DNA of 64,000 bases from contig NZ_CP097150.1 of the NCBI RefSeq assembly GCF_023370075.1, forward strand, positions 310,001 to 374,000. The letters are read 5' to 3'. Shown here one piece after another: positions 17,573 to 25,782 of the stretch (position 1 is the stretch's first letter; the number at the start of each line of letters is the position of its first letter). The notes under the pieces were generated by a model. The model was not told where the DNA came from and made no database searches. It saw only the letters and a program-made list of their open reading frames with translations. Source of the stretch: Deinococcus sp. QL22 (GTDB lineage: Bacteria; Deinococcota; Deinococci; Deinococcales; Deinococcaceae). The position numbers and the translations under genes were made by a program.

Positions 17573-18010
17573 TTAGTACGGGTTTTTGCTGAGCTTAATG
17601 CCATTGAGCGGGCTGGTGTAATACGAGGCCGTGCCTCCGGGATGCCAGACCCAGTACGCCACGCTGTTCCCGAGCGCAGTAATGCTGCCGTCTCCCGCTG
17701 TGGCCGCTCCCGGAGTCCCTCCGGCGTACTGGCGCACTTGCACGCCCTGAGCGGCACAGACTTCCGTGACGTCCTCGCCCAACTGGCTCACGTTGGTGGG
17801 AGAGTTGCCTGTTTGCAGTCGATAAGGCCCGGCCTCGGTGAGGATGGCGCGGGCGCACTGAATGGCGGCGGTATCCCGAGGTTTTTTCTGTGCGCCGGAG
17901 AACGTGGGGATGAGAATGGCGGCGAGCACGGCAATAATGGCAATCACGATTAATAATTCAATCAACGTGAAGCCGTGCGTGTGATGGGTGGAACGGGCAG
18001 TATGGTTCAT
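17573..18010 (-). CDS. Type IV pilin-like protein 2
   Basis: The 145-residue prepilin has leader MNHTARSTHHTH and G-FTLIELLIVIAIIAVLAAIL, nearly identical to the first pilin over the N-terminal helix (to PTF.GAQKKP) and diverging afterwards. It keeps the same Cys pair (IQCARAI, EVCAAQG). AAGGAG precedes ATG 18010. An upstream GGCTGGGGGTGACGCGG motif (18058-18074) probably belongs to its promoter. The pair likely arose by tandem duplication. Confidence 0.9.
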   Translation of the reverse strand: MNHTARSTHHTHGFTLIELLIVIAIIAVLAAILIPTFSGAQKKPRDTAAIQCARAILTEAGPYRLQTGNSPTNVSQLGEDVTEVCAAQGVQVRQYAGGTPGAATAGDGSITALGNSVAYWVWHPGGTASYYTSPLNGIKLSKNPY

Positions 18011-18057
18011 CAGCAGTGCTCCTTATCGGCAGGGGTGCCGTGTCTGTAGAGTGAGGG

Positions 18058-18074
18058 GGCTGGGGGTGACGCGG
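18058..18074 (-). promoter_or_regulatory. Shared upstream motif, copy A
   Basis: GGCTGGGGGTGACGCGG (read on the plus strand) lies 48 bp before the pilin 2 start. On the minus strand it reads CCGCGTCACCCCCAGCC and is followed by CCCTCACTCTAC. Five other copies precede minus-strand genes in this window. Confidence 0.5.
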
Positions 18075-18113
18075 GTGTCAACCCCCCCCATCGCCGCCTG
18101 CGCAGCTCGGGCG

Positions 18114-18305
18114 TCAGCGGCGGGCGTCCGGTCGCGGGTGCATGCGAGCACCAGAGGCGCCCATGCCGGTGAGGCGTGTGCTGGCCCGTTGAAATGAGCG
18201 GGGTCGGCAGAAGTGAGCGGTCAAGAGCGCGGTCAGCAGACTGACGCTCAAGATGTCGATCCAGGTCAAGTGGGAACGGCAAGACGCGGGTGGGGGTGAG
18301 AACAT
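18114..18305 (-). CDS. Small membrane protein, 63 aa
   Basis: ATG 18305 follows AAAGGAG (18310-18316). The product has one likely membrane segment (WIDILSVSLLTALLTAHF, residues 16-33) and a basic C-terminal tail. It sits between the pilin pair and an unknown gene and has its own copy of the shared upstream motif, which supports it as a real gene. Function unknown. Confidence 0.55.
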   Translation of the reverse strand: MFSPPPASCRSHLTWIDILSVSLLTALLTAHFCRPRSFQRASTRLTGMGASGARMHPRPDARR

Positions 18306-18349
18306 GGGTGACTCCTTTCGGCACAGCGGCCGTGGTCTTACCATGAGGG

Positions 18350-18366
18350 GGCTGGGGGTGACGCGG
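18350..18366 (-). promoter_or_regulatory. Shared upstream motif, copy B
   Basis: An identical GGCTGGGGGTGACGCGG lies 45 bp before the start of the 63-residue membrane protein. Confidence 0.5.
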
Positions 18367-18388
18367 CGGTTCATCCCCCCTGCTGGGG

Positions 18389-19056
18389 TTACGGCAGATT
18401 GAACAGCCGACGTAACTCGTTGGAGGGCTCCGTCAACGGCAGGTGATCGACCGACGTGGTGGCTGAGAGGTAACCCCGCGTGCCGCCGATCATCAGCAGG
18501 TCTGGGCCCAGACACACCGTGTGCAGGAACGGTTGGCCGGTGGTGATCGCCGCGATCACGCTCTTGACGGCTTCTGGGAACTGGGCTTGACTGAGCCGAA
18601 GCAGTAAGGCCCCGGCCTGAACGGGCAAGTCGTTTAACCGAACCGTCCAGCCTTGCAGGAAGGTGCGGCATTCTTGCTGGCGCAGGCCGTCGAGATTGCG
18701 CAGCAGGCTGTTCACCATCCCGCTCGGGAGGTCGCCGAACGATTGCGTGAGGCGGAACGTCGTCTCAGTGGTTTCGGGTGCGGGCCAGAACTGAACGTGG
18801 TGCGGAGTCAGGCGAGCCGTGATGGGAATGGCGATGGCGGACGGGCGCGCTGGCACGAGGGTGGCGTGTGGCGCTCCGGGCGTCAGGCGGGGCGTGACGC
18901 CCACGGAAACGGGCAGGCCATCGAGCGCGGTGCGGAGTTCGGGGGCACTCAGCGTGAGGGTGTGGGTGGCCGTGTGCAGTTGAGCGTACTGCTGGATGGG
19001 CCACAGTTGGTCGAGGGCGGCGGTGAGGGGATCGGGTTGGAAGAGGGTGGGGTCAT
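18389..19056 (-). CDS. Hypothetical protein, about 222 aa, start region out of frame
   Basis: A strong start (AAAGGAG then ATG 19056) opens a frame that dies quickly, while good coding sequence in the next frame (DPTLFQPDPLTAALDQLWPI..., continuing to LRRLFNLP at 18389) has no start of its own before GTG 18904. Adding one C to the CCCC run after the start (complement of 19049-19052) joins them into exactly 223 codons. A one-base deletion, assembly error or slippage is likely. Family unknown. Confidence 0.6.
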
Positions 19057-19095
19057 GGTGTCTCCTTTGGGTGTCGCCCGGCCTTCAGGGTGAGG

Positions 19096-19111
19096 GGCTG
19101 GGGTGACGCGG
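19096..19111 (-). promoter_or_regulatory. Shared upstream motif, copy C
   Basis: GGCTGGGGTGACGCGG (one G shorter) lies 40 bp before the 19056 start. Confidence 0.5.
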
Positions 19112-19117
19112 GCGTTC

Positions 19118-21136
19118 TCAGGCGCGCAACAGGTCAAGCAACCGAGAGTGCTTCGGTGGGGTAGGAGTTTCGGCGGCCCACCCCCAGGCTTGCCGGGAAC
19201 CACACGCGATCAGGCTTTCTTTCGCGCGGGTGACGGCGGTGTACGCGAGTTGGCGGGTGAGGAGGAGTTCGTGGTCTTCGCTGAGGACGACGATGACGTG
19301 CGGCCATTCACTGCCTTGGGCACGGTGGATGGTGATGGCATACGCGGGGGTGAGGAAGGGCAGATCCAGCAGGCTGAACAGGCGGGGTTCGCCTTCGACC
19401 AAGCAGTGCACTTCGAGGGGCTGTTTCTTCTTCGCGTTGGCTGGAATGATCTGCTCGACTTGTCCGGTCATGCCATTCATCAGGCCGCTGGCGTGGTTGT
19501 TCTTCGTGATTAGGAGGGGATCACCGGCACGGAGGAGGCCACCGGGGGTCTTGACGCCGCCTTCACCGGGATTTAGGGCGGCTTGCAGGGCGGCATTTAA
19601 CGCGATGACGCCGAGCGGCCCGGCCTTGCCGGCAGTCAAGACCATGGGCCGGGGGCCGACGCCTGCGAGTTGTGCAACGTCGTCTGCGCCCTGAGCGGCA
19701 TGGAACGGCACACCCGTCCGGTTCGGGGCTTCTCCACTGATGAGCTGTTGGGCGAGTTTGAGGATGGGACTGCCTGCGGCTTGGCGTTGGGTCTGCGTGA
19801 GCCGAGCCGTCGGCACGGTTTGAATCAGGGCCGCGAGGGGAAAACCAGGATCAATCGGAGGCAACTGGTCTTCGTCGCCGACCAAGATGACGCGGGTGCC
19901 CGTTTCGAGGCAGTGCAGGAAAGCGCCCAGGAGTTCGCTGCTGCACATACTGACTTCGTCGAGGATGAACACTTGCCCGAGTAAACCTTTGCGGTGGAAG
20001 GTCTTGCCGTCTGACTTCAGTAAGCGGTGCAGGGTGGTGGCAGGGCGGCCCGTGCTTTGGGTCATGCGAAAGGCCGCTTTCCCGGTGGGCGCGCAGAGGA
20101 TGGGGGTGAGCCCAGCCTGCTCAAAGGACTCAATGATGGCTTTGAGCGTCGTGGTCTTCCCTGTTCCGGGGCCGCCGGTAAGCACCATCAGGCCGGAACG
20201 TAAAGCGTGTTGGACAGCGTGCGCTTGTTCCGGCGTGAGGTGTGCGGGAACGTGGGCGGGCAGGGGCGCAACGTCAGTCGCCAGCAGTCGAGCGACGTCG
20301 CGGGCGAGGCGGCGTTCGACTTGGTACCAGGTGGGGTGATACAGAGCATTTCCGACTGGAATGGCCATCTTGGAGTCGATGGCCTCCTGACAGGCGGTCT
20401 CGATCTCCGCTTCGTCCAGGGCGTGTTCGTCGCGGAGCACTCCGGCGAGGTCACGGCGACTCAGGCAGGTGTGCCCGTGCTGGGTGGCTGCGCGGTACAG
20501 CGTCACCCCGACAAGGGCGGCATTTCTGCGGGGATCAAAGAGACTCAGACCGGCACGTTTGGCCGCGTCATCCAAGACAGGTAAGGGGGTGCCGAGCAGG
20601 ACGGCGTGGTAGGGGTGGGCGGCGAGAAAGGTTGGTGCGGCCGCCCCATGTCGGTAGAGCAGGGGCCAGGCGTGTTCTGGGGGCAGGCCCTGTACGGCAA
20701 GTTGCATCATGGCGACGTACAGACGGTGCTTGTTGCGGGCGAACTTGCTCAGGGCACGGGCGGCACTGGGTGAGACGCCTTTGGTGGTTTTCAGGGCACT
20801 GGGGTACGTGCGGATGGTGTCATGCGTGTCGTCACCGAAGGCGGAGACGGCGGCCGCTGCAGCCGGGCCACCCAATCCGGGGGCACGGGTATAGAAGGTG
20901 AATGCGATCTCCCGGGCGGGGATCAAGCGTTCGGCGTGCTGGAGATCGAGGCTGCCGTTTCGGTTCAAGGTGCCGGTGACCTTGAGGGTGGCGCCTCGCG
21001 TGACGGGCGGCACAGGGCCGTAAACCAGGAGGTGGGTGAGGGTGCTGAGCAGAAGTTCTGCGCCGGTGGACGTGGGGGTGTGCCAGTGGCGCAAGACGCG
21101 GCCCGTGTGGGTGACGGGCGAGTCGGGCAGGGTCAT
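19118..21136 (-). CDS. recD2: RecD2-like DNA helicase
   Basis: The 672-residue superfamily 1 helicase has Walker A GGPGTGKTTT near residues 318-327, Walker B FILDEVSM near 390, motif III VGDEDQLPP near 417 and the UvrD-C2 motif AYAITIHRAQGSEW near 600. The N-terminal third matches the RecD2-specific helical region before the motor. RecD2 is a 5'-3' helicase involved in DNA repair in Deinococcus. ATG 21136 is used; longer extensions lack coding character. It is divergent from the HU gene. Confidence 0.88.
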   Translation of the reverse strand: MTLPDSPVTHTGRVLRHWHTPTSTGAELLLSTLTHLLVYGPVPPVTRGATLKVTGTLNRNGSLDLQHAERLIPAREIAFTFYTRAPGLGGPAAAAAVSAFGDDTHDTIRTYPSALKTTKGVSPSAARALSKFARNKHRLYVAMMQLAVQGLPPEHAWPLLYRHGAAAPTFLAAHPYHAVLLGTPLPVLDDAAKRAGLSLFDPRRNAALVGVTLYRAATQHGHTCLSRRDLAGVLRDEHALDEAEIETACQEAIDSKMAIPVGNALYHPTWYQVERRLARDVARLLATDVAPLPAHVPAHLTPEQAHAVQHALRSGLMVLTGGPGTGKTTTLKAIIESFEQAGLTPILCAPTGKAAFRMTQSTGRPATTLHRLLKSDGKTFHRKGLLGQVFILDEVSMCSSELLGAFLHCLETGTRVILVGDEDQLPPIDPGFPLAALIQTVPTARLTQTQRQAAGSPILKLAQQLISGEAPNRTGVPFHAAQGADDVAQLAGVGPRPMVLTAGKAGPLGVIALNAALQAALNPGEGGVKTPGGLLRAGDPLLITKNNHASGLMNGMTGQVEQIIPANAKKKQPLEVHCLVEGEPRLFSLLDLPFLTPAYAITIHRAQGSEWPHVIVVLSEDHELLLTRQLAYTAVTRAKESLIACGSRQAWGWAAETPTPPKHSRLLDLLRA

Positions 21137-21151
21137 ACGGCATGGTGGTCG

Positions 21152-21168
21152 GGCTGGGGGTGACGCGG
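21152..21168 (-). promoter_or_regulatory. Shared upstream motif, copy D
   Basis: GGCTGGGGGTGACGCGG lies 16 bp before the recD2 start, in the 73-bp divergent region shared with the HU gene. Confidence 0.5.
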
Positions 21169-21209
21169 GGAGGTTGCATCCAGCAGACCTGAGCGGGCAG
21201 ACTGCGGGC

Positions 21210-21560
21210 ATGACGAAGAAGCCAACGAAGCGGACAACCCCAGTGGCGGTGCCAGAGCCGACGCCCGAGGTGAGTGTGGACAGCGGGAAGCTGACTAAGG
21301 CGCAGTTGATCGAGCAGGTCGGGGCACAAGCGAGCCTGACCAAAGCACAGACGACGAGCGTCGTGAATGCCATGCTGGAAGCGGTTGTCGCCGCGTTAAC
21401 GCAAGGGCAGGCCGTGAGTCTCCCAGAGTTGGGCACGTTCAGCGTGACGGCGACGGCGGCTCGGACGGGACGCAATCCTGGCACCGGTGAGCCGATTGAC
21501 ATTCCGGCGGGGAGGAAGGTGACCTTCAAGGTCGCCAAGACGTTGAAAAGCACGTTGTAA
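21210..21560 (+). CDS. HU-family DNA-binding protein
   Basis: The 116-residue protein has a Pro/Thr/Lys-rich tail (about 30 residues) and then the HU fold: LTKAQLIEQVG, VVNAMLEAVVAAL, GQAVSLPELGTFSV and the DNA-binding arm RTGRNPGTGEPIDIPAGRKVTFK. Deinococcus HU proteins are known for N-terminal extensions. It would bend and compact DNA; beside RecD2 it may serve the same element. A strong terminator follows. Confidence 0.93.
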   Translation: MTKKPTKRTTPVAVPEPTPEVSVDSGKLTKAQLIEQVGAQASLTKAQTTSVVNAMLEAVVAALTQGQAVSLPELGTFSVTATAARTGRNPGTGEPIDIPAGRKVTFKVAKTLKSTL

Positions 21561-21562
21561 AC

Positions 21563-21617
21563 GCACGACGGAACGGGGCGGGGTGATCTTGAACCACTCT
21601 GCCCCGTTCCGTCGTGC
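21563..21617 (+). terminator. Long hairpin terminator after HU
   Basis: GCACGACGGAACGGGGC and its exact complement form a 17-bp stem with a structured loop, starting 3 bp after the HU stop. Confidence 0.75.
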
Positions 21618-21715
21618 TTGTGGTCTTGAGGTGTCGGCGGTCTCCCCCACTGAGCCAAGTCCGTGGATGGGCAAGTACGCTCACGCCTGGGAAAGGGCGG
21701 GTGTACACTCCAGCC

Positions 21716-21769
21716 ATGCTTTATATGATCTTCATCTATCAAACGTTCAGCCTCGCCTGGCCTCGATGA
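21716..21769 (+). CDS. Leaderless leader peptide, 17 aa
   Basis: TACACT (21704-21709) sits 6 nt before ATG 21716, the spacing of Deinococcus leaderless promoters. The frame (MLYMIFIYQTFSLAWPR) ends at TGA 21767-21769, overlapping the response-regulator ATG as ATGA. The regulator itself has no ribosome site, so its translation probably depends on this leader. Confidence 0.5.
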   Translation: MLYMIFIYQTFSLAWPR

Positions 21770-22191
21770 CGCCCGACCGTCCACTCCAGGTCTGGCTGGT
21801 CGATGACAGCCCGACCGATCGTCTCTTGGCCGAGGAAGCCTTCGCCCAGGTCGGTGCCGACTGTACCCTCAGCACCCTGGCCAGTGGACCGGACACTCTG
21901 ACGGCGCTCCACACCCCGGGCGTCGCGTTACCGAGCGTACTCTTGCTGGATCTCAATATGCCGGGCATGAACGGTCTGGAGGTCTTGAGCGTGCTCAAAG
22001 CGCACCACACCTTCCGGTACATTCCAGTGATCATGTTGACGACGTCCCAGAATGAGCAGGACATCCAACAGGCCTACCAACAGCGGGCGAGTGCGTACGT
22101 GATCAAGCCCGTGCGGTTTGAGGACTTTTTGCAGCAGGTCGAGGGTTTTGTGGCGTTCTGGAGCAGAGCTCAACTCGTGACTCGGCGCTGA
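21766..22191 (+). CDS. Single-domain response regulator (Rcp1-like)
   Basis: The 141-residue receiver domain has the acidic pocket DDS (residues 13-15), the phospho-acceptor Asp62 in LLLDLNMPGMNGLEVL, the switch Thr in IMLTTSQ and the conserved Lys in AYVIKPV. There is no output domain, like the CheY/Rcp1 type that partners with phytochrome or hybrid kinases. No kinase gene is nearby. A second receiver gene follows at 48 bp. Confidence 0.9.
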   Translation: MTPDRPLQVWLVDDSPTDRLLAEEAFAQVGADCTLSTLASGPDTLTALHTPGVALPSVLLLDLNMPGMNGLEVLSVLKAHHTFRYIPVIMLTTSQNEQDIQQAYQQRASAYVIKPVRFEDFLQQVEGFVAFWSRAQLVTRR

Positions 22192-22238
22192 AGGAGAAAT
22201 GCACAGCGTCAGCCGGGTAGGTCGTGTACTGTGCCCGC

Positions 22239-22652
22239 ATGACGACATGGCCGCTTGAGCTTGGCGTTGAGCCAGGCTCAGCGCGGCAGGTGCTGGTGAT
22301 TGAGGACAACTTGCAGGACGCCCTCCTCTTGGAAACTGCTTTTGACGAGGTGGCGCCTGAGGTGCAGGTCACCCGAGTCGGGAATGGCTCAGCAGCATTG
22401 GGCGTGTTGGAGAGCGGCGCTGGGCCTTGGGTGGTGGTGCTTGACCTGCATTTACCGGGGGAAGAAAGTGTGAAGATCTTACAGGCACTCCGCGCTCAGG
22501 GCGGTGACGCGCTGCGAGTGGTGTGCTGGAGCGGTTATGCTCACCCGAGTGAGGTGGCGGTGATGTGTACGCACGGCGCTGATCAGTATGTGGAAAAACC
22601 TGTGGACTTGCTGGGCTTTTTCGCGTTGGCGGAACGCTTATCGGCTCTGTAG
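22239..22652 (+). CDS. Single-domain response regulator, divergent
   Basis: The 137-residue receiver has EDN near residues 22-24, phospho-acceptor Asp in VVVLDLHLPGEESVKIL near 67 and Lys in YVEKPVDLL. The switch residue lies in VVCWSGY (Ser instead of Thr). TACTGT (22227-22232) stands 6 nt before ATG 22239, so the message is probably leaderless and separate from the upstream regulator. Confidence 0.85.
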   Translation: MTTWPLELGVEPGSARQVLVIEDNLQDALLLETAFDEVAPEVQVTRVGNGSAALGVLESGAGPWVVVLDLHLPGEESVKILQALRAQGGDALRVVCWSGYAHPSEVAVMCTHGADQYVEKPVDLLGFFALAERLSAL

Positions 22653-22763
22653 AGGTTGATCCTGTGCTTGAGCATCTCCTGCCTCGTTAACGTGGGCCGA
22701 GGCCACCCCAACCAACGAGGTTGATCAGGAACGGCCGTGGATGCCCTGTGGCAGACTTGACGC

Positions 22764-23159
22764 ATGCAGCGCCTCACTCCTGACATGACGACCGAGTTCT
22801 TGGCGCGTCACTTCAAGTTTTCTGATGGCGTGATCACCCATGCGACGCTGTTGTATGTGGAACACCGCCTGCACTGTACCGTTCATGTGGAGGTCAAGGA
22901 TCGGCAGGCCGCCTCTGGCTGGTCTTTTCTCGCGTTGAAATTTGAAGAGGTGTCATTCATTCAAGTGCGTGAAACGCCAGCGACGAACGTCGTCATGAGC
23001 CCGTACGGTGCGGAGATTTTGTTTTCTGGGGGGCTGGTTTATATGGATTTTAGTCCGGTGACTGACACGGGCTATTCACTGCATGATTTCGAGCAGTCGA
23101 CGTTCGCTGTTCGTGCCGCCAGCCTGTGGGTGACGACAGAGCCTTGGCTGGATGCTTGA
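22764..23159 (+). CDS. Hypothetical protein, 131 aa
   Basis: The ATG-started frame encodes a soluble protein with beta-strand-rich pattern (ITHATLLYVEHRLHCTVHVEV... MSPYGAEILFSGGLVYMDF). No signal peptide or motif was recognised. It lies between the second receiver gene and nucS and has no clear ribosome site. Confidence 0.6.
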   Translation: MQRLTPDMTTEFLARHFKFSDGVITHATLLYVEHRLHCTVHVEVKDRQAASGWSFLALKFEEVSFIQVRETPATNVVMSPYGAEILFSGGLVYMDFSPVTDTGYSLHDFEQSTFAVRAASLWVTTEPWLDA

Positions 23160-23344
23160 GGCTGTGGCGTTTGAGCTCAGAGACCAGGTGGTGTGGCTCG
23201 GCCAGCCGTTCGGCGTGGCTCCCTGTTGACCGATGAGAGGACGACGGCTCAGTAGGGGTCAAGGGAGCTCAGGGGTGTGGTCCATCAGTCGACGAGCGAG
23301 ATCTGTGCAGAACATGGTCTGGCGCAGTTGGTTATGCTGCGAGC

Positions 23345-24127
23345 ATGCTGCGTGAGCAACTGCTCTCCCCCACGCCCGTGGATTTACGGGCCTTCCTCAT
23401 GCGTGCCCTCCGTACCCGGGATTGTCTGGTGCAGGTCGGCGGTCTGGCGGAAGTGAGCTACCACGGGCGGGCGGCGAGTACCGCTGAGGTGGGGTCGTAC
23501 CTCGTCATGATCAAGCGGGACGGCAGCTTGCAGATTCATGCCCCAAAAGGCGTGAAGCCGATGAACTGGCAACCGAAGACCGATGAGATCACGGCGGTGT
23601 TGGAGGAAGAGCAGTGTGTGCTGTTGGCGTCACGCCGGAGTCCGCTCGAGCTGGTGCGGGTGACGTTCTTGGAAGCGCAAGTGGCGCAAGCGCTGGAGTT
23701 GAACGAAGAAGCCGGCTTCTTGCTGACCGGTTCTGAAGCGCAGATGCAGGAGACGCTGGCCGCGCATCCGGAACTGATCGAGCCGGGATTGCGCGTGTTG
23801 AACCGGGAGTTGCTGGTGGAATCGGGTGGTATTGACCTGTACGCGCAAGATGCTCAGGGCCGCTTTGTCGTGGTGGAATTAAAGCGGGGCCGCGCGACCC
23901 AGGATGCCGTGTCTCAACTCGGACGGTATGTCTCTTCCGTGCAGCGGGTGGTGGGTCTGGGGGTGGTGCGGGGAATTCTGGCCGCACCATCGATCACGGG
24001 GCCCGCAAGACGGGAGTTGGAAGGCCGGGGACTGGAGTTTGTGGAGGTCAGTGCTCTGCCCTGGGTGGAGAAGGCCATCACTCAGCCCAGCTCTTTTAAT
24101 CGTCCCCAACAGCCGGATGGGGCGTGA
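23345..24127 (+). CDS. nucS: Endonuclease NucS (EndoMS type)
   Basis: The 260-residue protein has the NucS N-terminal domain (YLVMIKRDGSLQIHAPKGVK, then PMNWQP) and the C-terminal PD-(D/E)xK nuclease: Glu in HPELIEPGLRVL, Asp in GGIDLYAQD near residue 163 and VVVELKRG with Glu/Lys near 178-180, then SQLGRYVSS. The family cuts both strands at mismatches. TATGCT (23333-23338) sits 6 nt before ATG 23345, indicating a leaderless message. A convergent gene lies downstream. Confidence 0.93.
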   Translation: MLREQLLSPTPVDLRAFLMRALRTRDCLVQVGGLAEVSYHGRAASTAEVGSYLVMIKRDGSLQIHAPKGVKPMNWQPKTDEITAVLEEEQCVLLASRRSPLELVRVTFLEAQVAQALELNEEAGFLLTGSEAQMQETLAAHPELIEPGLRVLNRELLVESGGIDLYAQDAQGRFVVVELKRGRATQDAVSQLGRYVSSVQRVVGLGVVRGILAAPSITGPARRELEGRGLEFVEVSALPWVEKAITQPSSFNRPQQPDGA

Positions 24128-24272
24128 GGGCTGTTCTGGCTGCTCGACTGGACGTGGCAGCGCTGGGGTCGGTCCGTGGGCGGCCGCAGCGCAGGATTCC
24201 TCCAGCGGCGGTGGGGTAAGCGGAGCGGCGTTCAGGTGGTCTCGCAGCCACTGGAGTTGCACGAGATTCGCT

Positions 24273-24982
24273 TCAAGGTGAGAGGGCGGGCGGTGCGGGA
24301 ACATGGAGCGAGTGTGACAGAGGGATGGGACCTTCGTGACCGCACTTGCTCGCGGCGAGGCGCTGGGCTTTCTGGAGGTGTCGGGCGAGGCGGTGTGCCA
24401 GGACGGCTCGCAGATACCCAGGTGGGTGGTCGAGTTGTGCCCGACGGCGGTACGTGAAGGTCACCACTTCCAGAAGAAGATCCCCCGGCGAGTGTTCGAC
24501 CAAGCGTTGTGCTTCAGCGGCGGTCACGCCCAGCAGGCGCAAGCCGTCATAGGCCCTCAGGAACACCGGGATGGGTTGCTTGGCGCGGTCATAACAGTCT
24601 CGGCGCACTTGGACGGTGAGCGGCTGATGCCAGACGATTTCACCCAGGATCTCCCCGAGTTCTCCGCCCAACAGCCAGGGCAAGGTGATGAGCTGCCCGA
24701 GCTGGTCGGCCGCCAGCGTCAAGGGAACGGAGAAAGTGAAGGAAGGGTCGTCCGGGTTGAGGGTGCGGCGGTGCGTGCCTTGCGGAATGAGGGGCAGGAG
24801 GCTGGCCCAGACGGGGTCGTCGTGCGGCCAGGGGCCGGCGCGTCCGGTCATCAGTTGCAGGACGCTGCCCATGAGGAGCTGACGGTGCTCGGGGTCTTCG
24901 CAGTGTCCGGAGAGAGCGAGGGGATTGAGCAGGTCGCCCAAGCTCAGCATGGGGGGAACTCCAGTGGGGCGGGATCGGTCAT
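24273..24982 (-). CDS. Hypothetical protein, about 236 aa, start region out of frame
   Basis: AGGAGG precedes ATG 24982, which opens MTDPAPLEFPPC and stops after 12 codons at 24944. The main frame begins at an overlapping ATG (24950, MLSLGDLLNPLALSG) and runs 225 codons. One more C in the C6 run (complement of 24951-24956) would fuse them into exactly 237 codons. So this is either a 12-codon coupled leader or a one-base homopolymer deletion. The protein (TFTYRRRAQLDHPPGYLRAV..., ARHLQKAQRLA) has no recognised family. Confidence 0.6.
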
Positions 24983-25010
24983 GGCGGGCCTCCTGTGTCT
25001 AGAGTGGATC

Positions 25011-25027
25011 GGCTGGGGGTGACGCGG
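25011..25027 (-). promoter_or_regulatory. Shared upstream motif, copy E
   Basis: GGCTGGGGGTGACGCGG lies 29 bp before ATG 24982; on the minus strand TCTAGA follows the motif after a short spacer. Confidence 0.5.
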
Positions 25028-25079
25028 ATGGTGCCCTATCGCTTGACAGTCACCCCGGCCCACCCCGAGGCTAGAAGAG

Positions 25080-25490
25080 ATGACAGTTTCTGCTGCGCCA
25101 CCGAGCTTCAGTTTGCACAATCAACAGACGTTCGAGACGTGTATTGCGTTGACGCTTCAGGCGGTGGCGGCCGTTGAGTTCGGGGCGGTGCTGAGTGCCG
25201 AGCGGTTGTCTGGGCCCGTGCTGGTGGAGTTCGCTGAGCAAGTGGAACGGCACGCCGTAGATGTGGCCGCGCTGGCCGGGGAGCGGGGCTTGGACTTGCC
25301 GGGCTTAGGGCAGGGGTATTACCAGCAGTTAGCGGCTGGGCGGGATGAGCCGTTGCAGGCGGCGTACCACGGCCTGCATGCTGCTGCATTTCTGGGCTTG
25401 GCTGGTGGGGCGACCACCGCGATGTTGCTGTCCATGGTCGGGTATGCCTTGCGGGTCTTAGCGGGCGCCGAAGATCGGGTGTGCAATTGA
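25080..25490 (+). CDS. Hypothetical protein, 136 aa
   Basis: The Ala/Leu-rich protein (NQQTFETCIALTLQAVAAVE, ..., AAFLGLAGGATTAMLLSMVGYALRV) has one possible C-terminal membrane segment near residues 103-125. A related C-terminal fragment lies at 37182-37276, and in both places the same RNA-like element follows. This repeated pairing suggests gene and element travel together. Function unknown. Confidence 0.6.
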   Translation: MTVSAAPPSFSLHNQQTFETCIALTLQAVAAVEFGAVLSAERLSGPVLVEFAEQVERHAVDVAALAGERGLDLPGLGQGYYQQLAAGRDEPLQAAYHGLHAAAFLGLAGGATTAMLLSMVGYALRVLAGAEDRVCN

Positions 25491-25541
25491 CGATGTGCAA
25501 CCGAAGGTCGACGACGTGTGGGAGTAAGATCGGGTAGAGTA

Positions 25542-25633
25542 CTCGGGCGGCGGGAGATCGACTGGGGAGTTGATCTCCCCTCCAGGATTTCAAGAGTGCA
25601 CCCCCGACTGGAATGGTCGGGGGTGTCCTTTCT
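25542..25633 (+). ncRNA. Candidate small RNA, copy 1
   Basis: A TAGAGT -10 box (25535-25540) is followed after 11 nt by hairpin GGGAGATC/GATCTCCC (25552-25579) with loop GACTGGGGAGTT, then CCAGGATT and a terminator CACCCCCGAC/GTCGGGGGTG (25599-25625) with TCCTTTCT. Copy 2 at 37300-37380 keeps the loop and spacing while changing the stem. No coding frame explains the conservation. Confidence 0.5.
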
Positions 25634-25654
25634 ACGTGCGCCGTTGACTGTTCA

Positions 25655-25735
25655 ACTGTTGAAGGAGAAGCGACATCCCGCACTGGGACGCCGCTTTTGC
25701 CCTCACCGTGTTGCTGACTTATGCAGAGATTAAGA
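25655..25735 (+). repeat. Dispersed repeat of about 80 bp, copy 1
   Basis: The sequence TTGAAGGAGAAGC...CGCACTGGGACG...TTGCCCTCA...ACTTATGC.GAGAT recurs inverted at 44452-44535. Both copies may encode HWD.A.AL...L.TYAEI, so the unit could be the start of a broken gene or an IS end. Confidence 0.45.
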
Positions 25736-25782
25736 GAGAAGTCAATGACCCAAGGACGATAACGACGTCAAGGCTATTGAGT

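Noticed and set aside
21583..21765. Longer N-terminus of the first response regulator
   Set aside because: It would be translated through the HU terminator hairpin; the leaderless leader plus ATGA overlap explains the start at 21766 better.
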